This document shows, one piece after another, positions 33,401 through 48,400 of a stretch of DNA of 64,000 nt. A program made the position numbers and the translations under genes. This stretch comes from Uloborus plumipes (Eukaryota; Arthropoda; Arachnida; Araneae; Uloboridae), in contig JAXGGA010004715.1 of NCBI GenBank assembly GCA_038373865.1, forward strand, positions 1-64,000, read 5' to 3'. Positions within the stretch are counted from its first letter, which is position 1. Each line of letters starts with the position of its first letter. The notes below the pieces were generated by a model. That model worked only from the letters and a program-made list of their open reading frames with translations. It searched no databases and was not told where the DNA came from.

Positions 33401-36400
33401 CCTTACTTTTGAAATTTGATGAATAATTATTAATGAAGTTGTGGCATTGCCAAAAAAAAAAAATCAACAAAGAAACAACAGCTATAGCAAAACAACCTTA
33501 GTAAATATCTGCATGCACAAATAAAAGGAAAATAACTCACTAATTGAATATGATTTATCTAAAAGATACTTGGCACATTTAATTTGAAGTAAAAATGAAA
33601 ATATTTCACTGTATTGAGTTTGTACTTGTGTTCCTAATATGATATTGATCGGCCACTCGACCTAAAACAAGAAAAACAACTAAAACAATTGTCCATAAAA
33701 TGGAAATTCAAATAATTTTCACAAAATCAAATTTACATACTTCATAAAATAACTGAAGTGAATTCAGAAAACTTAAAGGCTTTTTGATTTTAACTTCTGA
33801 ATTTTGACTGTCCAAATATATGCCCAAACTGTAAGAAAAAATGGCATAATTATTGCTATCTAAATATTACGAATGAAAATTTTATTTGTTATAGCAAGTA
33901 AACTGGGTTTAAACATGAAAGCAAATAAAGCATTTAAAGAACAGATGAGCAGGAACACTGCAGACACAAGTTTTGGCGTTACAAGGAACACCTTTTTCAG
34001 TGCAAAATTTTGAGCCTATGGATGAAAAGAATTGGGTGCCTTTTCATTCATAAGCTAAAAATTTTGCACTAAAAAAGATCTTCCTTGTACTGCCACAACA
34101 TGTGTAAAATTGCAAGTTTGAACAATATCTAAGATGTTTCCATGAACCCTGTATCTTCCCTCATGCTACAATCCTCTTTTTAAGATTTCAATTTTGAAAA
34201 AATTCCAGGGGAGAACTTCTGAAGACACATTGCTCCTAGCATCACTAAAAATCGACTAAAAGTGCATTTTTAAAGCTAACTACAAGCTTGAAAACTTGCC
34301 AGAAGCTAATATTTGAACCTATTCCATTTCCAGTGAAACTGAAGATGGCCAGCAATTGCATTTTTAAGACTAAAATTTCGAAATTTTTCCAGAGCATGGC
34401 CCCAAAACTCTTCTTTCTCTATATATAACATCCAGAAAAGAAATCGAAAATGGCGTTTTTAGAACTATGATTCAGAAAACTTTCAAAGGGAGAGTCCCCT
34501 TGATTTGGATAAATAATATAGTTATATATCAGTAATACTTTAAATTCCTTTTATCCAAGAAAGGTTTATTTGATCATTTATAACTTTAAAACTGAAATTA
34601 TGTATTAAAGTTGCAAAGTTTGTCTAGCCCCACTGAAGAAATCGCCTAGCACTGGTATTACATTAGTCAAAAATGTAAATTTTGCTTACTTTGAAACGTA
34701 GTGGGGTGGGGAGTGTTTATATATGTTTGAAAAAATTGAATCACTTCCTCGAGAAAATTATGCATATGCCACAGGCCGCAAGCATTATCCTTAGCAGCGT
34801 AATCTCATCGGCAGACGATCGGCCATTCATCGAAACCCGATGAAATTCTCATCGGCCGATGATCGGATTCAATGAGTTCTCATTGGGAATTGCTCCAATA
34901 TGTCTCATCGGCCAAACATAATCCGAGCAGCAAAATTCGATGAGTTTTGCTCGAAATACGATGAGATTTGGAGCAATTTACGAGCAGTGCAGTCCCGTGC
35001 CGATGAATTTAGGATCAATTTTGGATGCTCAGCTTATTTTCATCTGGAAAGTTGATCGGAAGGATATCGCTTTCCGATGAAAAGTAGCTCATCGAAAACC
35101 ATGCTCGGATACTGATCGAAACGATGTCATTGTACGTTACGGGAGCAGTTTACGAGGAGTTCGATGATCGGCCGAGCAAAATCTGATGAGTTGATGCTAC
35201 TTGGGATATTACTCCTGCACTGCTCACCACAAAAGAGAGCTGTAATAATATCCCGTAAGACAAGTGACATGGTTTAATTAAACTAGAAAAGTTGCAAAAC
35301 TAAAAACATTTAAATTCTTTTACATTTAAAAAGTCATGTCACAAATTAATTTATTTGTGTGAGTTGTCCAAACCAGAAAGTATGTAAAATAACTTTTCAA
35401 GGTACAAAAATCTAAAAATTTCCGAGGGAGGACCCCTGGCCCCCCTTCATCTGGGGAAGAGGAATTCTATACCTTAAGACCCCTGCAGGTGCCCCCCCTC
35501 CCAAATAAAGTTATTTTGGTGATATTTTTGGTTTCAGTACAGAAGATTAAAAAGTATCAAATATAAAACATCACTTGTAAAACAATTATTTATCTAACAA
35601 ATGTCTCAAAATTTAACAAATAAGTATTTGCAAATTTTGAAAAGAATAAGCATCAATTATGTTTATCTGTAATTAGTACAATGTTAAAATTAATATTTTT
35701 GAGGCAGCATTTTAAGACAAATTTCAAATTTTGTTCCATCCGTTTAACTTCAATCCAAAATTATACATACTTTTCACATCCCTCCTTGCTGTCCAAGATG
35801 GCATTTTGCAAAGCACTATACAAGAAAGAAATGTCCTGCCAAGACTCATGGTAGAAAATCTTAAACAAAAAATTCACCAACTTAAATATTAAAAAATTGT
35901 AAACAGCTTTATAATTTAAGTACAAAAAATGTCAAAATACAGTGGAGTCTCGAAAACCCGAGGTTCAGCTCAATCGGAGGGGCACAAACGTTGAGTTTTT
36001 TTTTTTGCTTTTCTCAGAAATGTTATTTTTTTCTTTTATTCCTGGAATATCAACCTCACTTTTAGTCACCCACCTGTCCGACACTCTTTCTACTCTTATC
36101 AGTTACTTAAGACATTTAGCAGTTGGCTAGGGGGTGGTTTGAAAAGGATTAGCAAACTTGTTTCTCTATTGTATTTTCTTTAATAAGAGTCCAAGTTCCC
36201 TAAAGTTTATTGTGTACAATGAGGTTATGAATTTCTCTGTTAATGCAAATGTCACTTTTTCACATTCAAATCGTTCCCCAGTTTTATCATTTCGAATACG
36301 CATTGATGTTGAAGATTGATAAAGAGCAATGAAATAACAGAATCTAACATCATAGAAATGGTAGAAGGAGGGGAAGATTGTTATGATACAGATGAAAATG

Positions 36401-39400
36401 ATTCTCAGCCACTTGAAAAAAAAAACTCTCCCAGTGAAGGTTCTGCAGCATTAGAACTTGCTTTGAAATATGTAGAACAACAAAATGAAGCCACCTCAGC
36501 TGATGTTTTGCTTTTAAAGTGTTGGTTAGATGTTGCAGTTAAAAAGAGAAGTAATGTATCAGAGCAGCAAAAAAGCAAAAAATTGAGAAAAAAATTTAAA
36601 CTGTAAATCTATCTGTAAGCAATTGGGTCGTTCCAGCGAAAATGGCACAAATCAGTCCCAAGACTTTAGAATTTTTCGAAATCAATTTTAATAACTACCA
36701 CTTATTAAGTGTATTTTTTTTTGTTGGTTAATAAATTACACTGCATTGCACAAAAGATGCTTCTGACACTATTTCCGAAGATTATTATGCAAATGAAAAA
36801 AAAAAAATTCGACAAAAAACACTATTATTTATCCATGTCTTTAGATTTTCTATGTTTCGAATTGTCCACTCTGTTACAAGCCTTTTGGAAATAAAATAAA
36901 CAATTGCATACATTCTGATACATTTTTTACAAAAAATTGAGAAAAACTGCCATGATTAGCTTTCTGCATTGAATTATGTAGTCAACAAAAAGGTTGAGCG
37001 TAATTCTTTTTTTATGTTAGTTAATTTGAACGGTTGGATGTCCACTCTATTAGTCGTATTAATGACGAAAAAAATATTTTTCTTAATATTTTTCTTAAAT
37101 AAACAGTTTTAGACATGATTTATACCATTTTTGTTGGAATGACCCAATTACAATATGGATCGAAGGTATGTATTTCTGTTTTCATTATAGTTGAGTATCA
37201 CGTTAAATTGCCAAAATCTTTCATATTTTTCTGATAATATGAGTTTCCAATAATCCGAGGTAGTGCCAGCCCTAATTACCTCGGATTTTTGAGACTCCAC
37301 TGTAATAATAATAATAAATAAAGAAATAAAAATCAAAACTAAGAAATCATGTTTTCAATGTTAATAATTATGTACTCACTTTTTCAAAAACTGTTGAATA
37401 GAAGCTGAACATTAAGTCTCCAGATTCCATCAGAAAATATTTCTGAAAATAATTATTTGCTCACAACAATGACATTAGCAACAACAATTACTTTTAAAAC
37501 TTTTTTAATTGAAAAAGAAAAAAAAAAGGACATACCCTCATATTGAGAATATGGATCATAATGTGATATTTCTCTTTCAATAAATTCATGAGATTCCCAC
37601 AGATTGGAAAACAGGCATAGTTTGTACAAATTTCAATGGATTTCAATATGCTCCTTTTCAAGATTCTAGGAACACTTGGTTTTAAATTTTCAATAATTCT
37701 GGAAATGTAAGAAAAAGGACATCCATATAAAGGGACATTCAACATATTCTATAATATGGTCAAAATAAACAAATTTTAAAATAGTGGGTCATTCCATAGA
37801 AATGTCAACCTCAGCCGAAGAAAAAAAATACCGAAGTGAAAAAATATCAATAAATAAATAAATAAATAAAAATCATATAACATAAGTTTAAAAAAAAAAA
37901 ACTGAAAAAGTATTGTAATTATCACTGAGATTAGCCATAATAAATAGTTTGTAGTGTGTCTACTGCTTGTTATTCGATGGTTACGTTAGTCAAGATATGT
38001 TAGTCACACGTCATCTTGAGTAAAAGTGACACTTAAGACTAAAAAAAATTAACGTTTAATAAATGTGTTTAATGTTTTTAAAAGCCAACTTGAAACACTT
38101 TTTAAATATATCGATCAATTTTTAACACTTGCTTAACTTTGAGAAATTTTTGCCTCACAACATGCGCATTAATTTTCAGGGCTGCAAAAATGTTATGTTA
38201 GTCACGTTGCTATTTTGGTTGAAAAAATATCTACTGTCAGTAATTTTGCTTCAAATTCTGAGCAGAAATGATACATAGATGCCATTGTACATTGTAAATC
38301 CACCTGCATAGCTAAAAGATATTTTTTATCCTTTAAGTTACAAGTAAAAACAGTTACAAAATCAGCTCTGAATATTACGTTAGTCACTATGGAATGACCC
38401 TAGTTGAATCCTGATTTTTTTTTGCTGATTGTGCTCAGCAACATAAAAAGTTAAAATTTTCAATCACTTTCCATCAGGGTTTAAGTTAAGTCTAAAAGAC
38501 CTAAAGCAAAAACTGGAGAAAAGACTTTAGAATGCTAAAATGTCGAAGGCTAATAAATAAGTTAACATATTTTCTCAACTGCCTCCCTATGTTTTATCTC
38601 CTGCTGAAAGCTGAATTCGAAATTCAGCCACTACAGCTTTATAGAAATAAATACACAGTAGGTAATATTTTTTTCTTTTTCTAATTTGTAATGAAAAGTT
38701 CAGAATTGTACTTAGTACAGTGAAACCTGTGTATAACGATACTGTACATAACGATAAACCTGCCTATTACAATATTTTGGTTTGGTCCCAGCCAATTTCC
38801 CATCCAATCTTGCTCAAACTGTCTATAATAATAATCTGTCTATAACGATATTTTTTCCCGAACCCTTGAGTATCGTTATACACAGATTTCACTGTATTGA
38901 GAGAACAAATGTTTTTAAAACCCCAATATTACATTTATTAAGGGACATAATGCCCATTAAGACAGTATACGGTTGAACTTAATAGCATTTCATACATGTA
39001 AGTTCAGATTTATAATAAGGTTATGCTCAGTACCCCAATGATTGCTTTCGCTTAAGGATCATGCACTTTTTGTTCTTCTGTTATATTTGAGAAAAAAAGG
39101 GCAAATGCCAAGCTCCATTATCGCAATTCGGTTAATATTTTTTCATTTTATGAACAATGCGACCTACCACAACTGAAATCCTGTTTTCCATTGATCACGC
39201 ACAGAAGCAAAAAAAATATGATTCAAAATTAAGTTGAAACTTACCTTAATGTTTCAATCTGATTCTTTGAAAATAGCTCCACTGGTTTCCTTTTTGCAGC
39301 AGGCAAATACATAGGATTAGTATCTGGACAAAAGAATTTGTGTCTACTTCCTTCATAGCCAAAAATGTTTTGCTTCAATAGAGGATCCTCACTTCTACTT

Positions 39401-42400
39401 TCTTTTTCTTCTATGTTTGAAGCATCTCCTTCAACTTCTTTTTTACAGACCAAATTCTGAATTATTCTCATAAACTTTAAATATAATTCACCTGTAAATA
39501 TTCAACCATTTACTATACCTGTTTTTTGCTCCTAGTACAAGGAGTTGTGCAGTAATGCATATTTTTAATCCCAAAATTATTTACTTTGAAGTCATTTTCA
39601 TCATTTCTAAACAATAAAATGTACAATAAACTCCAATTATCTGCCGGTCTTTCACACTTTTGTTTTCCTTTTTGGGGTGATGATTTACTGAATGCAGAAA
39701 GATGCGAGTGCGTTATTGATCATTTTTTAGTTTTTAACCCATTAATGCCTAGCGTCCCTTTTTAGGGACGGTCTAAAAAAGGGTCTGAATTTCCCCAAAA
39801 TGCACATTTCAACCAAATAATAGTGTTCAATGAGTACCTTGGTATTGTTTCAATTCGTTATTAACAGACTGCAGCACATAACCATTGTAAAGTGTGCTCT
39901 GTAGCCGTTTTAATATGATCTTTATCAAAAATGACATCATTCGCAATCTCAAGAAAAAAAGCTAAGTTTTCAAAGTTATTCCCAGCTTCCCAGTTTATGT
40001 TAATATCTGATTTTATTTCTTCTTATAAAATGTCTTTTTAAATATTATATCATAGGCAAAAAAAAAAATTTAGTAAAAAAAGTATGTACCCTCTGTGGTC
40101 TAGTGTACTTTTAAGGGACGATTTTTCTTTCCTTAATAAAAAAAAATATTTTTTACATAATATTTTTTTTATTATTTTTCCTGTCCATTAAATACTGTTT
40201 GTAACCAGTATACAAAATATCTTTGGAAAAAAAATGTCAGGCATTAATGGGTTAAACGTATTTTTTGCATTCCATGTTATTCTTTTGAGAAGAAAGAATA
40301 TGTGTGTATGTTCCCTATAGATATATATTCTCCAGTTTACGTCAGATCTGGACCAAATTTGGTAGGAAGGTACGTGATTATACGGGAAGGGTTGTTGGGG
40401 GTTTTGAACACCAAAAAAGTATGGAACCATTTGAATTTTAGTTTAAGACTCACAAATGGTGTAAAATGGCTCTACCCAAAAGAATTATAGGATCTTCTTG
40501 ATTTTGGTCTTATTGGAAAGAGAGCTAAAAATACTTTTAACCAAGATTCTGAAGATTTTCAAATTACTATTGATATTTTCACCAGGAGAAAAGAGACGAG
40601 CATTTTTAAGTTTGGAAATATCAATTTTAAAATCGTCTGCACGAACGTGAAAGAAATTAATTCTCGTGAAAGAAATCATTAATAAGAAAAAACCGAATAA
40701 ATATGTGTTGCCACTTCCTTCTTGAATGTGAACAAATAAAATTCTTGCTTTTGCTTTTAGGCTTTTCCTGCAACGAGGGATTTAAAAAAATTTGCCAATT
40801 CATGAATTGTTGGTACTGAGTGCCGGCCAAATATCGACTTTGATCTAATTTGGACTTTTAGAAACGCTTCACTTAATATAACTTTTATTCTCTAGCTCAG
40901 TGGTTCCCAACCTTTTTCACGTCGCAACCCCTTTTTGATGAGCTAAACAACTCGCGACCCCTTTTTGATGAGTTACCCCGCATGTCCTCCTCCTCCTCCC
41001 TAATATTAACTCCATACGTAATTTTTCGAAATACTAGTCCTAAAATTGCAGTTTACTCGCTCTCTGGAGATAGTAGAAGGAAAAGAGGTTCATATAGTTT
41101 TATGAAAGGCTTGATCCCAGAGTTGTTTCTTCGGAAATTTCGGTTTTAGAAATGAGGAGATAGAGGGGAGATCAGGGACGCTCCCTAAGTTCTATAAAAT
41201 GAAGTATCTTAAAAAACACAGCTGTAAACTATTTTTGCCTGAAGTAAGGAAAGTGATGATGTTCAGTACTCTTCATCGAAAAATTGAGGTCATAAAGACA
41301 CAATTATTAGGGCATACTTGATAATATTAAAAAGAGTTTGAGTTCAGAAACTCACCCCCGAAGTGTTCAAAAATGAAGTTTTAAAAACGACATTTTAAAC
41401 GAGTTTTAATGGTGTGTGTATTTGGGAAGAAGGAGCACTTCCCCGGAAGTTTTTCGGAATTTCAGCTCAAATATATACAATAGTAGGTTATCTTTGTTAA
41501 GGGGAATGTTCACACTCTCCCCAAGACCTTTTTTTTAAATTTATGACCTAAAAACGCAGTTTTACGCAATCTTGAACTATGTGAAATGGACAGTAGGCCC
41601 TCTCCTTGATTTTTTTTCTTTTTCGAAATTGAAGTGCTAAAATTCCAATTTTTAGCTACTTTTCACAAAGCTAGAGGATGGGATTGTGTTCGAAACTCTT
41701 CTCCAGAATCTTCTTTAAATTAAAATCCTAAAAACGCCACCCTAAGCCATCTTTGATGACTTCAGATGAAGAGTTCGGAGGCAGAAACTCTCTACCAGAA
41801 ATTATTCGAAATCGTTCCAAAAATGAAATTTTAGAAGATTTCGGATGAGGTTAGGGAGAGGAGAAATCAGGGAAATTAGCAGAGATTGAAGTCCTTAAAC
41901 CAAAATTTTAGCTTTTCTTAGAAGATGCCGCTTCGGGGTGATCAAGGGTTCCAGTTTAGGAAGGAGAGAATGACGCAACCCCATAGCCCCTCTTCTGGAC
42001 AGACCACTGCACTTAAGTATGGATGCTGCTTATAATTCATTACTTTTTTCCTATGAATATTAGTTTTTTACCTACATTATAAAAAGTTTTCTTAAATCTA
42101 GGGATAGTGTCGCGACCCTATGAGAAATGCTTCGTGTTCCCATTTGGGGTTGCGACCCACAGGTTGGGAACCACTGCTCTAGGTAGACTAGGCAGAGCCA
42201 GGCCTCGCAGCTAGTTTAAAATAATGACATCATTAATAATGATGAAAATACAAAAACAATCTCCAGAAGAAAGAAAAACACTTACCATGAACATTGTCCA
42301 GGAGGGATGTAGTTTTCACTGGGGAGCTTATTTTATTTAATATCTGAACCGATTTTCCAGCAATCAGAAAATCGTTTAAGAATGGTTTCAGGAAAAAATC

Positions 42401-45400
42401 TTTTTCAACTTGAGTGGGCAATTTCTTTAAAACGAGGGAATGTTCCCAAAATGTTTCATCTGTGACACTGATACTTTCTTGTCTAAAGAAAAAAGGGAAG
42501 GAAAGAAAAGAACAATTAATAAAATTAAAATATGAATACAATAGAATAAAATATCAACCAAGGTTGCTGATGCTGTGCTACAGCAGATCAAATATCCTGA
42601 AATTGATTCAAATATGGAAATCCAAACAAAATAGATAGATCTGCGGTGTGACACCTCGTTCCAGCAGAAAGTTGTTTTTTGATTCTACTATACTAGTTTA
42701 CTTTAAAATAGGCGTATCAAGTTTAGAAATTTTGCATTGTCTCCATGGAAATCATACGAAAGAAAACAGCTTTACTCTTTTCTTTTATACACTGCTGTCA
42801 AGGCATTTCATTTATTTTATGCTTATCGAATGAGGCTTACGCTTTTACTTATATCCTCATGTCTCAGTTATTTCTCAACGTTTTCTAACAAATCTAGTCA
42901 TACATTAATGCAGCAAAAATTTCCAAGAAAATGTTGAGCTTTATCAACGTTGATTTTTCAATAGAATAATAGTTTATGCACAAAGCAATTTTAACCGTTT
43001 GCATTTAACCATTGTTGCTAAAGCTAAATGGGGAAGAAGTCCATAGCAAGGTAACTACGACAACCATCAGGGGAAAAGTGCGGAGAGTAGGAAATTAATT
43101 TACTTTGAGCCGTCTCTTCTCGTTACACAGGGTACAATTGGGATTTAAAAGTTTTTTTAATCGATTTAAATACTGGTTTTTATCATTTACAAATGCGCAA
43201 TTAATTAATATTGTTAATTTAATTTTTTTTCTGGAAGGACACAGGTTTAAAATGCTGTCCACTTGAAACTACCTACACACCAGATGCACAAGACAAAATG
43301 CACTACAGGCAGCAATTCAACTTAAGTTACAAGTTAATTCTCAGAGCAGTACTTTTAAGGATGTTTTGATGGTTTTTACTTTGAGACTTACAAAACAGAA
43401 TCCATGAGTTTTGATAATTGAAAATTCTATTGACTTAAAAATAAGTGCATTAAGAATACTTGTTCACCCGAACTACATATCAGGTGAAATATCTTTAAGT
43501 TTCTGATGAGGATGCAAAAATAATACAGACTTAAAATGCGCTGTAACTATAATAAAAAAGAAAAAAATACAGGGACTTTTTTTGTACAGAAAACAATTTA
43601 CTACTGCTCATTTCAACAGTAAAATTCAACAGGTAAGGAGCTAAGCCTACAATAGCTATTCTATTACAGAATGCTAGTGTAATTTGACATTCAATATTTC
43701 TAGAGTAGGGAAAACCAGACTACCTGTGGGCATGGACTCCCATAAGAAGAAGCAAGTGGGGGCTCAAGCCCCTCCCCCTTAAAATTTAATACTTTCTTAC
43801 TTTTAGAACTGTACTTTTGAGCAAAAGTAAAAAAAAAAAATCTTTTCAGCCATTAATGAATAAGTTACTAAAAAGGTCAAATCTTAACACTTTAATCTGC
43901 ACTGAAATTGCTTTAACTAAAATGGAAACTTTTTAAAAATTTGTCTTTTAACTGTAAACTATGGGGAAAAGATTTAAGCTCCGTTCTAAAATTTCATATG
44001 GATAGGGGCAAATGCCTGTTGGAGCATATCACAGACATTTTACTTTTTTAAATCTGAACAAGATACATTAAATTATGGTGCAATGAAGTTTGCTACATGG
44101 AGAATAAATAACTTTTATAAATTTCAATAACAGAATACAATAAAATTAAATTTTACTAGAATAAGTGTGCCATAAAAATATTTGCAAACAATTTTGAAAA
44201 AATCTGGTATGGACCCCACACTACTTCCTTTTACGTGTAAATTTCTTAGTAGTTGCCTTAAGTGTTAAAAAAAGTGCTTGGAGTGAGTAAGGTAACAATT
44301 CAAATATTTACTCTCCTAATCTGCCACGAAACAATGCAAAAAATGTTTTCCAATGGTTAATTTTCTAAATATTGCTGATTTTAATATCAATCAGTGAATT
44401 TTTCGCAAAATATTGCCAACCGCGCCAAGTTGAACCCAAATTCAAAAAATAATTTTTTCGCCAAATTTGTCGCCAAGTTGGCGTCAAACACTTGGCGACC
44501 AAAAGCTTGGCGACATATCGCCAAGTGGTCGCGCCAATTCATATCACTTGAGTCTGCATTGAAATTAACACTGATTTACCCCAAAAAAAGGGGTAAAACA
44601 CCCCCTTGGGAACATTCGAATGCAACCACAAGGGGAGGTGCACAACTAGACCATCCTCAGAGCCTACATACCAAGTTAGAAGCTTCTACGGCATATAGTT
44701 TTCGAGTTATGCGACACACATACGCACATACATACGCACATACAGACGTCACGAGAAAACTCGTCGTAATTAACTCGGGGGTGGTTGAAAAGGATTTTTT
44801 GGCTACTTATATGTTGGTAGGTACATATGCATGTGCTGACAGGTCGAAAAAACTACTGTACATTCATTCGGGGGTGAACAAAATCAAAATTTAGACTCAA
44901 ATTTGAGTGATTTTTTTTCGCGATCACAATACTTCCTTTACTACGTAAAAGGAAGTAAAAAGGTTTAAAACTGGGAATGTAACATTTTAATAGAAGGACT
45001 TTTACCTAATAAAGAAGAATTCTTCACAAGGGTCTTCAAAAGTTTCAAAAACAATCAGCTTTTCCAAAAAGGTGAAAAGAGGCTTACAAGTTTTCAAAAA
45101 TATACTTAAAGTTATCTTCACCTATAACAAATTAACATTTTAATGCATACAATTTGATATGTAAATTTTACAAAGACAAGAAAAGAGAACATCTCAGTAA
45201 TTTAATCAGGGTGTGTACACTACCAGCAGTGTAGAAATCATGCACTTTCAGACTTTTCAGCACTCATTATGGCAAAAAGCAAGAATGACACAAATGAAAG
45301 AAGCAGAACCAACTTTAACACAAGTTACATAATAAGTAAGAAAGACACATTTTTAACTATTTAATTTACAGTATTCCAACTAAATGCGTATTTAATTTTG

Positions 45401-48400
45401 TAAACATACTGTACAATTAATACAATAAAAATCTTAAGATTCTAAATTTAATAGATTTAAATAGGAGACAAAACATAATAAACGTATCAGAAACCTTATA
45501 AATGAATTTAGATTTTTGAGGTAAAACAAATTCTAGTAAGAAAAGTTCGTTTATTTTATCAATACCTCACTGCTTTAAAATAAAAAATAAAAAAGGAAGT
45601 TAAAATCAAAATTAATATTTTAAAATTGCATACTTAGTTGAAAAACATGTTGAAGTTTCTAGTTATGTCTCCGCAAAACACATCAGTTTTTGCCATGATG
45701 GTACAACGCAGCAAAACTGTATTTTTGCCACGACAGTTTTTATTTATTTATTTTTTTTCACTTTCATCAAGAATCCTTTCTGCGGGAAGAGCTTTATAAG
45801 TCACACGTTAGCTACAAAAATTACGTTTTTGTGTCATGGCACTAAGACAAACAAGGATTTTACAGATGTTTTTGCAAAATATTCCTAACTTGACAGGATT
45901 TACTAGGCTTTGAGAAAAAAAAAAAATTAAGGACTTGCAAGGTTTTTTAGGTTACACATGCACCCTGTTTAAATTACTAAAATAATGCAAGAGGACTAAA
46001 ATTTTCAACTACTAAAACAGAATACCGCTGATGAGTTCGGTTCTTTCAAAACTTGACGAGAAAGATACGACCATAGGAACTGCAATAAAGAGCATGTTCT
46101 TTCAAAAGGATCGACCATGTCCGATACAGCAGCTGACATTTCTTGATGCATAAAATAAAGAGTGTCAATGTCTTTCAAAATGATCTTAAGTTTTTCCTTT
46201 AGATTCAAAATTGTAAAAGTCTCATCTGCAGAGAAAAAATGACAGAATTAAGTTCAATGTTTATTTATGCAGTCTATATTCAACATATTTTAATATGTGA
46301 ATTTGTATTACACAATAAGCATACATTACACATTACAATAACCATGGTATAAATCAATAATCTAAATAACGTTGCGTATACAAAAATTATTAACATAATG
46401 TAACTTTACATAATGAGTTGACAAAATAAAAAAATGATATTTTAATAATTGTTTTTGTAGGGATATATAAACGTAATATATGCAAGTGTGTGTCACTCAT
46501 TTAGATTATCTGCATTACAATATGAGGTATAATATATCTGTTTTATAATTACATAATTATATACAGTGGCCCTTGCTTACATGAATCACATTGACTCTAA
46601 ACAATTTTGATTTAATAAAGCGGCTCATTCAGTAAATCAGCTAAATCAATTAACAACTGATTTAATTAACTAGCATCTAATGTAACCGACTTAAAGAAAC
46701 ATGGTGTCAGCAAGGTTATACCATAATTTACACAACATGAGCAACCATGGATTTGCTCATATAATGTTCACAGAGAATTCTAAAATAAATATATATGAAA
46801 TTACTAATAAGCTCTTGTGACTCAATGCCATGCAATGTTATTTCTCTGGAGGTTCTGTGACATTTAAGCGCTGTGCAAACAAACCAAACTGTATGTGAAG
46901 TGAAATCAGAAATACAATGTGATCATTGCAGAAATCAAATGACGCAGGATTTGGTCAACAAGGTCAGGGTACGATATTCTATAGCTATTCCACAAATTAA
47001 TGCTATAAACGATAATTTTAAAAAATGCTCAGTTTATGATTTGTTGTAAAAAATTCTAAAACTAGATCTTGCACTTATAAAGTCGTGCAAAGAAAAATAA
47101 TTACCTTTCTTTCTCAGAGATTTCTCAATCTTGCACAGCGAAGTTGATACACTTCTTAACTGCGTCTGTAATGCAGCAGCAAATGTCTGAAAAGTAAGGC
47201 ATTTCGGAAGACTCGAGCCATCCACAAGGACAGTTTCCACAAACTTTTGCAGGGATACAACTTTAGCACCATACTCACAAAACTCTTTCATAAGTACAGT
47301 AAATGTATACTATAGGGGAGAAGAAAGCAGAGGAATAATTTTCATACAAACTCAATATCTGAAGACAATTTTAATATTCGAGAAATCATTTGAATTTTCT
47401 GCAAACTTAATTGCTTATTGTTATTTAAAAAAATAATTAACATTGAAAACCAACTTAATAGAAGCACTTTCTGTTTGAGAACATTTTGAATTAATTTAAA
47501 CTATCAAAATAAAAAAAAGAAACAGAAAACAAAGGAGAGTAATAAAATATATTATTCACATGAAAAAATTCAGAAACGAAATAAAAGAGCAATAAATTAT
47601 TTGCAATATAAAAAATAGTTGTATACAAATTGCAAAATGTTCAACTACTCAAAGTACTTATACAGATGACAGAATGTATTAGCATAAATCTTTTATTCAA
47701 ACTGGAGCAGATTAGAAAAAGCTTTAAGGAAATTTATTAAAATCCTAGTTGATATAAAACAGTTTACGGATTACTTAAAACAATAAAATATTATCTTATA
47801 TACTAATATAAAATCAGCTTACAGAGGTCAGATTGCAAAGATGAACATTTGAATTCACTTTAAATTTAGAATTATCCCAGTAAAACACATAAGAGTCCTT
47901 AATACCATGAAGTATCCTGAAAAGTGGAAGTATTATTAGTAAGTATAAAAAGACATGATTTGAGAAATAATTAAAGCTTTGAAATAATATTGGATGTAAT
48001 ATAAAGGAATATGTGCAGTTTTAAATACGATTACGAAACTTCAACATTGAGGCAAAAATTTTGAACCGCATATTAAGGCTGAAAAGTACTAAAGCTTTGA
48101 CAAAATAAAAGAAACAAAAATTTTGTATTAGGTCGAACATTTTTCGTTATCTGAATTACATGCACGCTAATATTTCCTTCCCACTATATTGAGTATACAG
48201 CACAACAAATGTACACTTAGAGCAAAAGTCCCCACTATCATGGAAAAGTAGCACGTATGAAAACTGACATTCAAACTGTGCTTAACTGACTTTCTCAAAT
48301 ATTGACTTGATCACGTAAGGCAAACTTTATTATTCTATATTTCATTCATCTCTGTCTCTCGAATTATAGAAATGCATTTTGTATTACATACTAACAATAG

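Larger units (their letters stand above)
35940..37302 (+). mobile_element. Tigger/pogo element remnant
   Basis: CAGTGGAGTCTCGAAAACCC and CTCGGATTTTTGAGACTCCA then CTG are the ends, with TA at 35938-35939 and 37303-37304. It contains a transposase C-terminal piece (36316-36606) and a later insertion (36625-37145). It lies in GCP5 intron 13. Confidence 0.85.
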
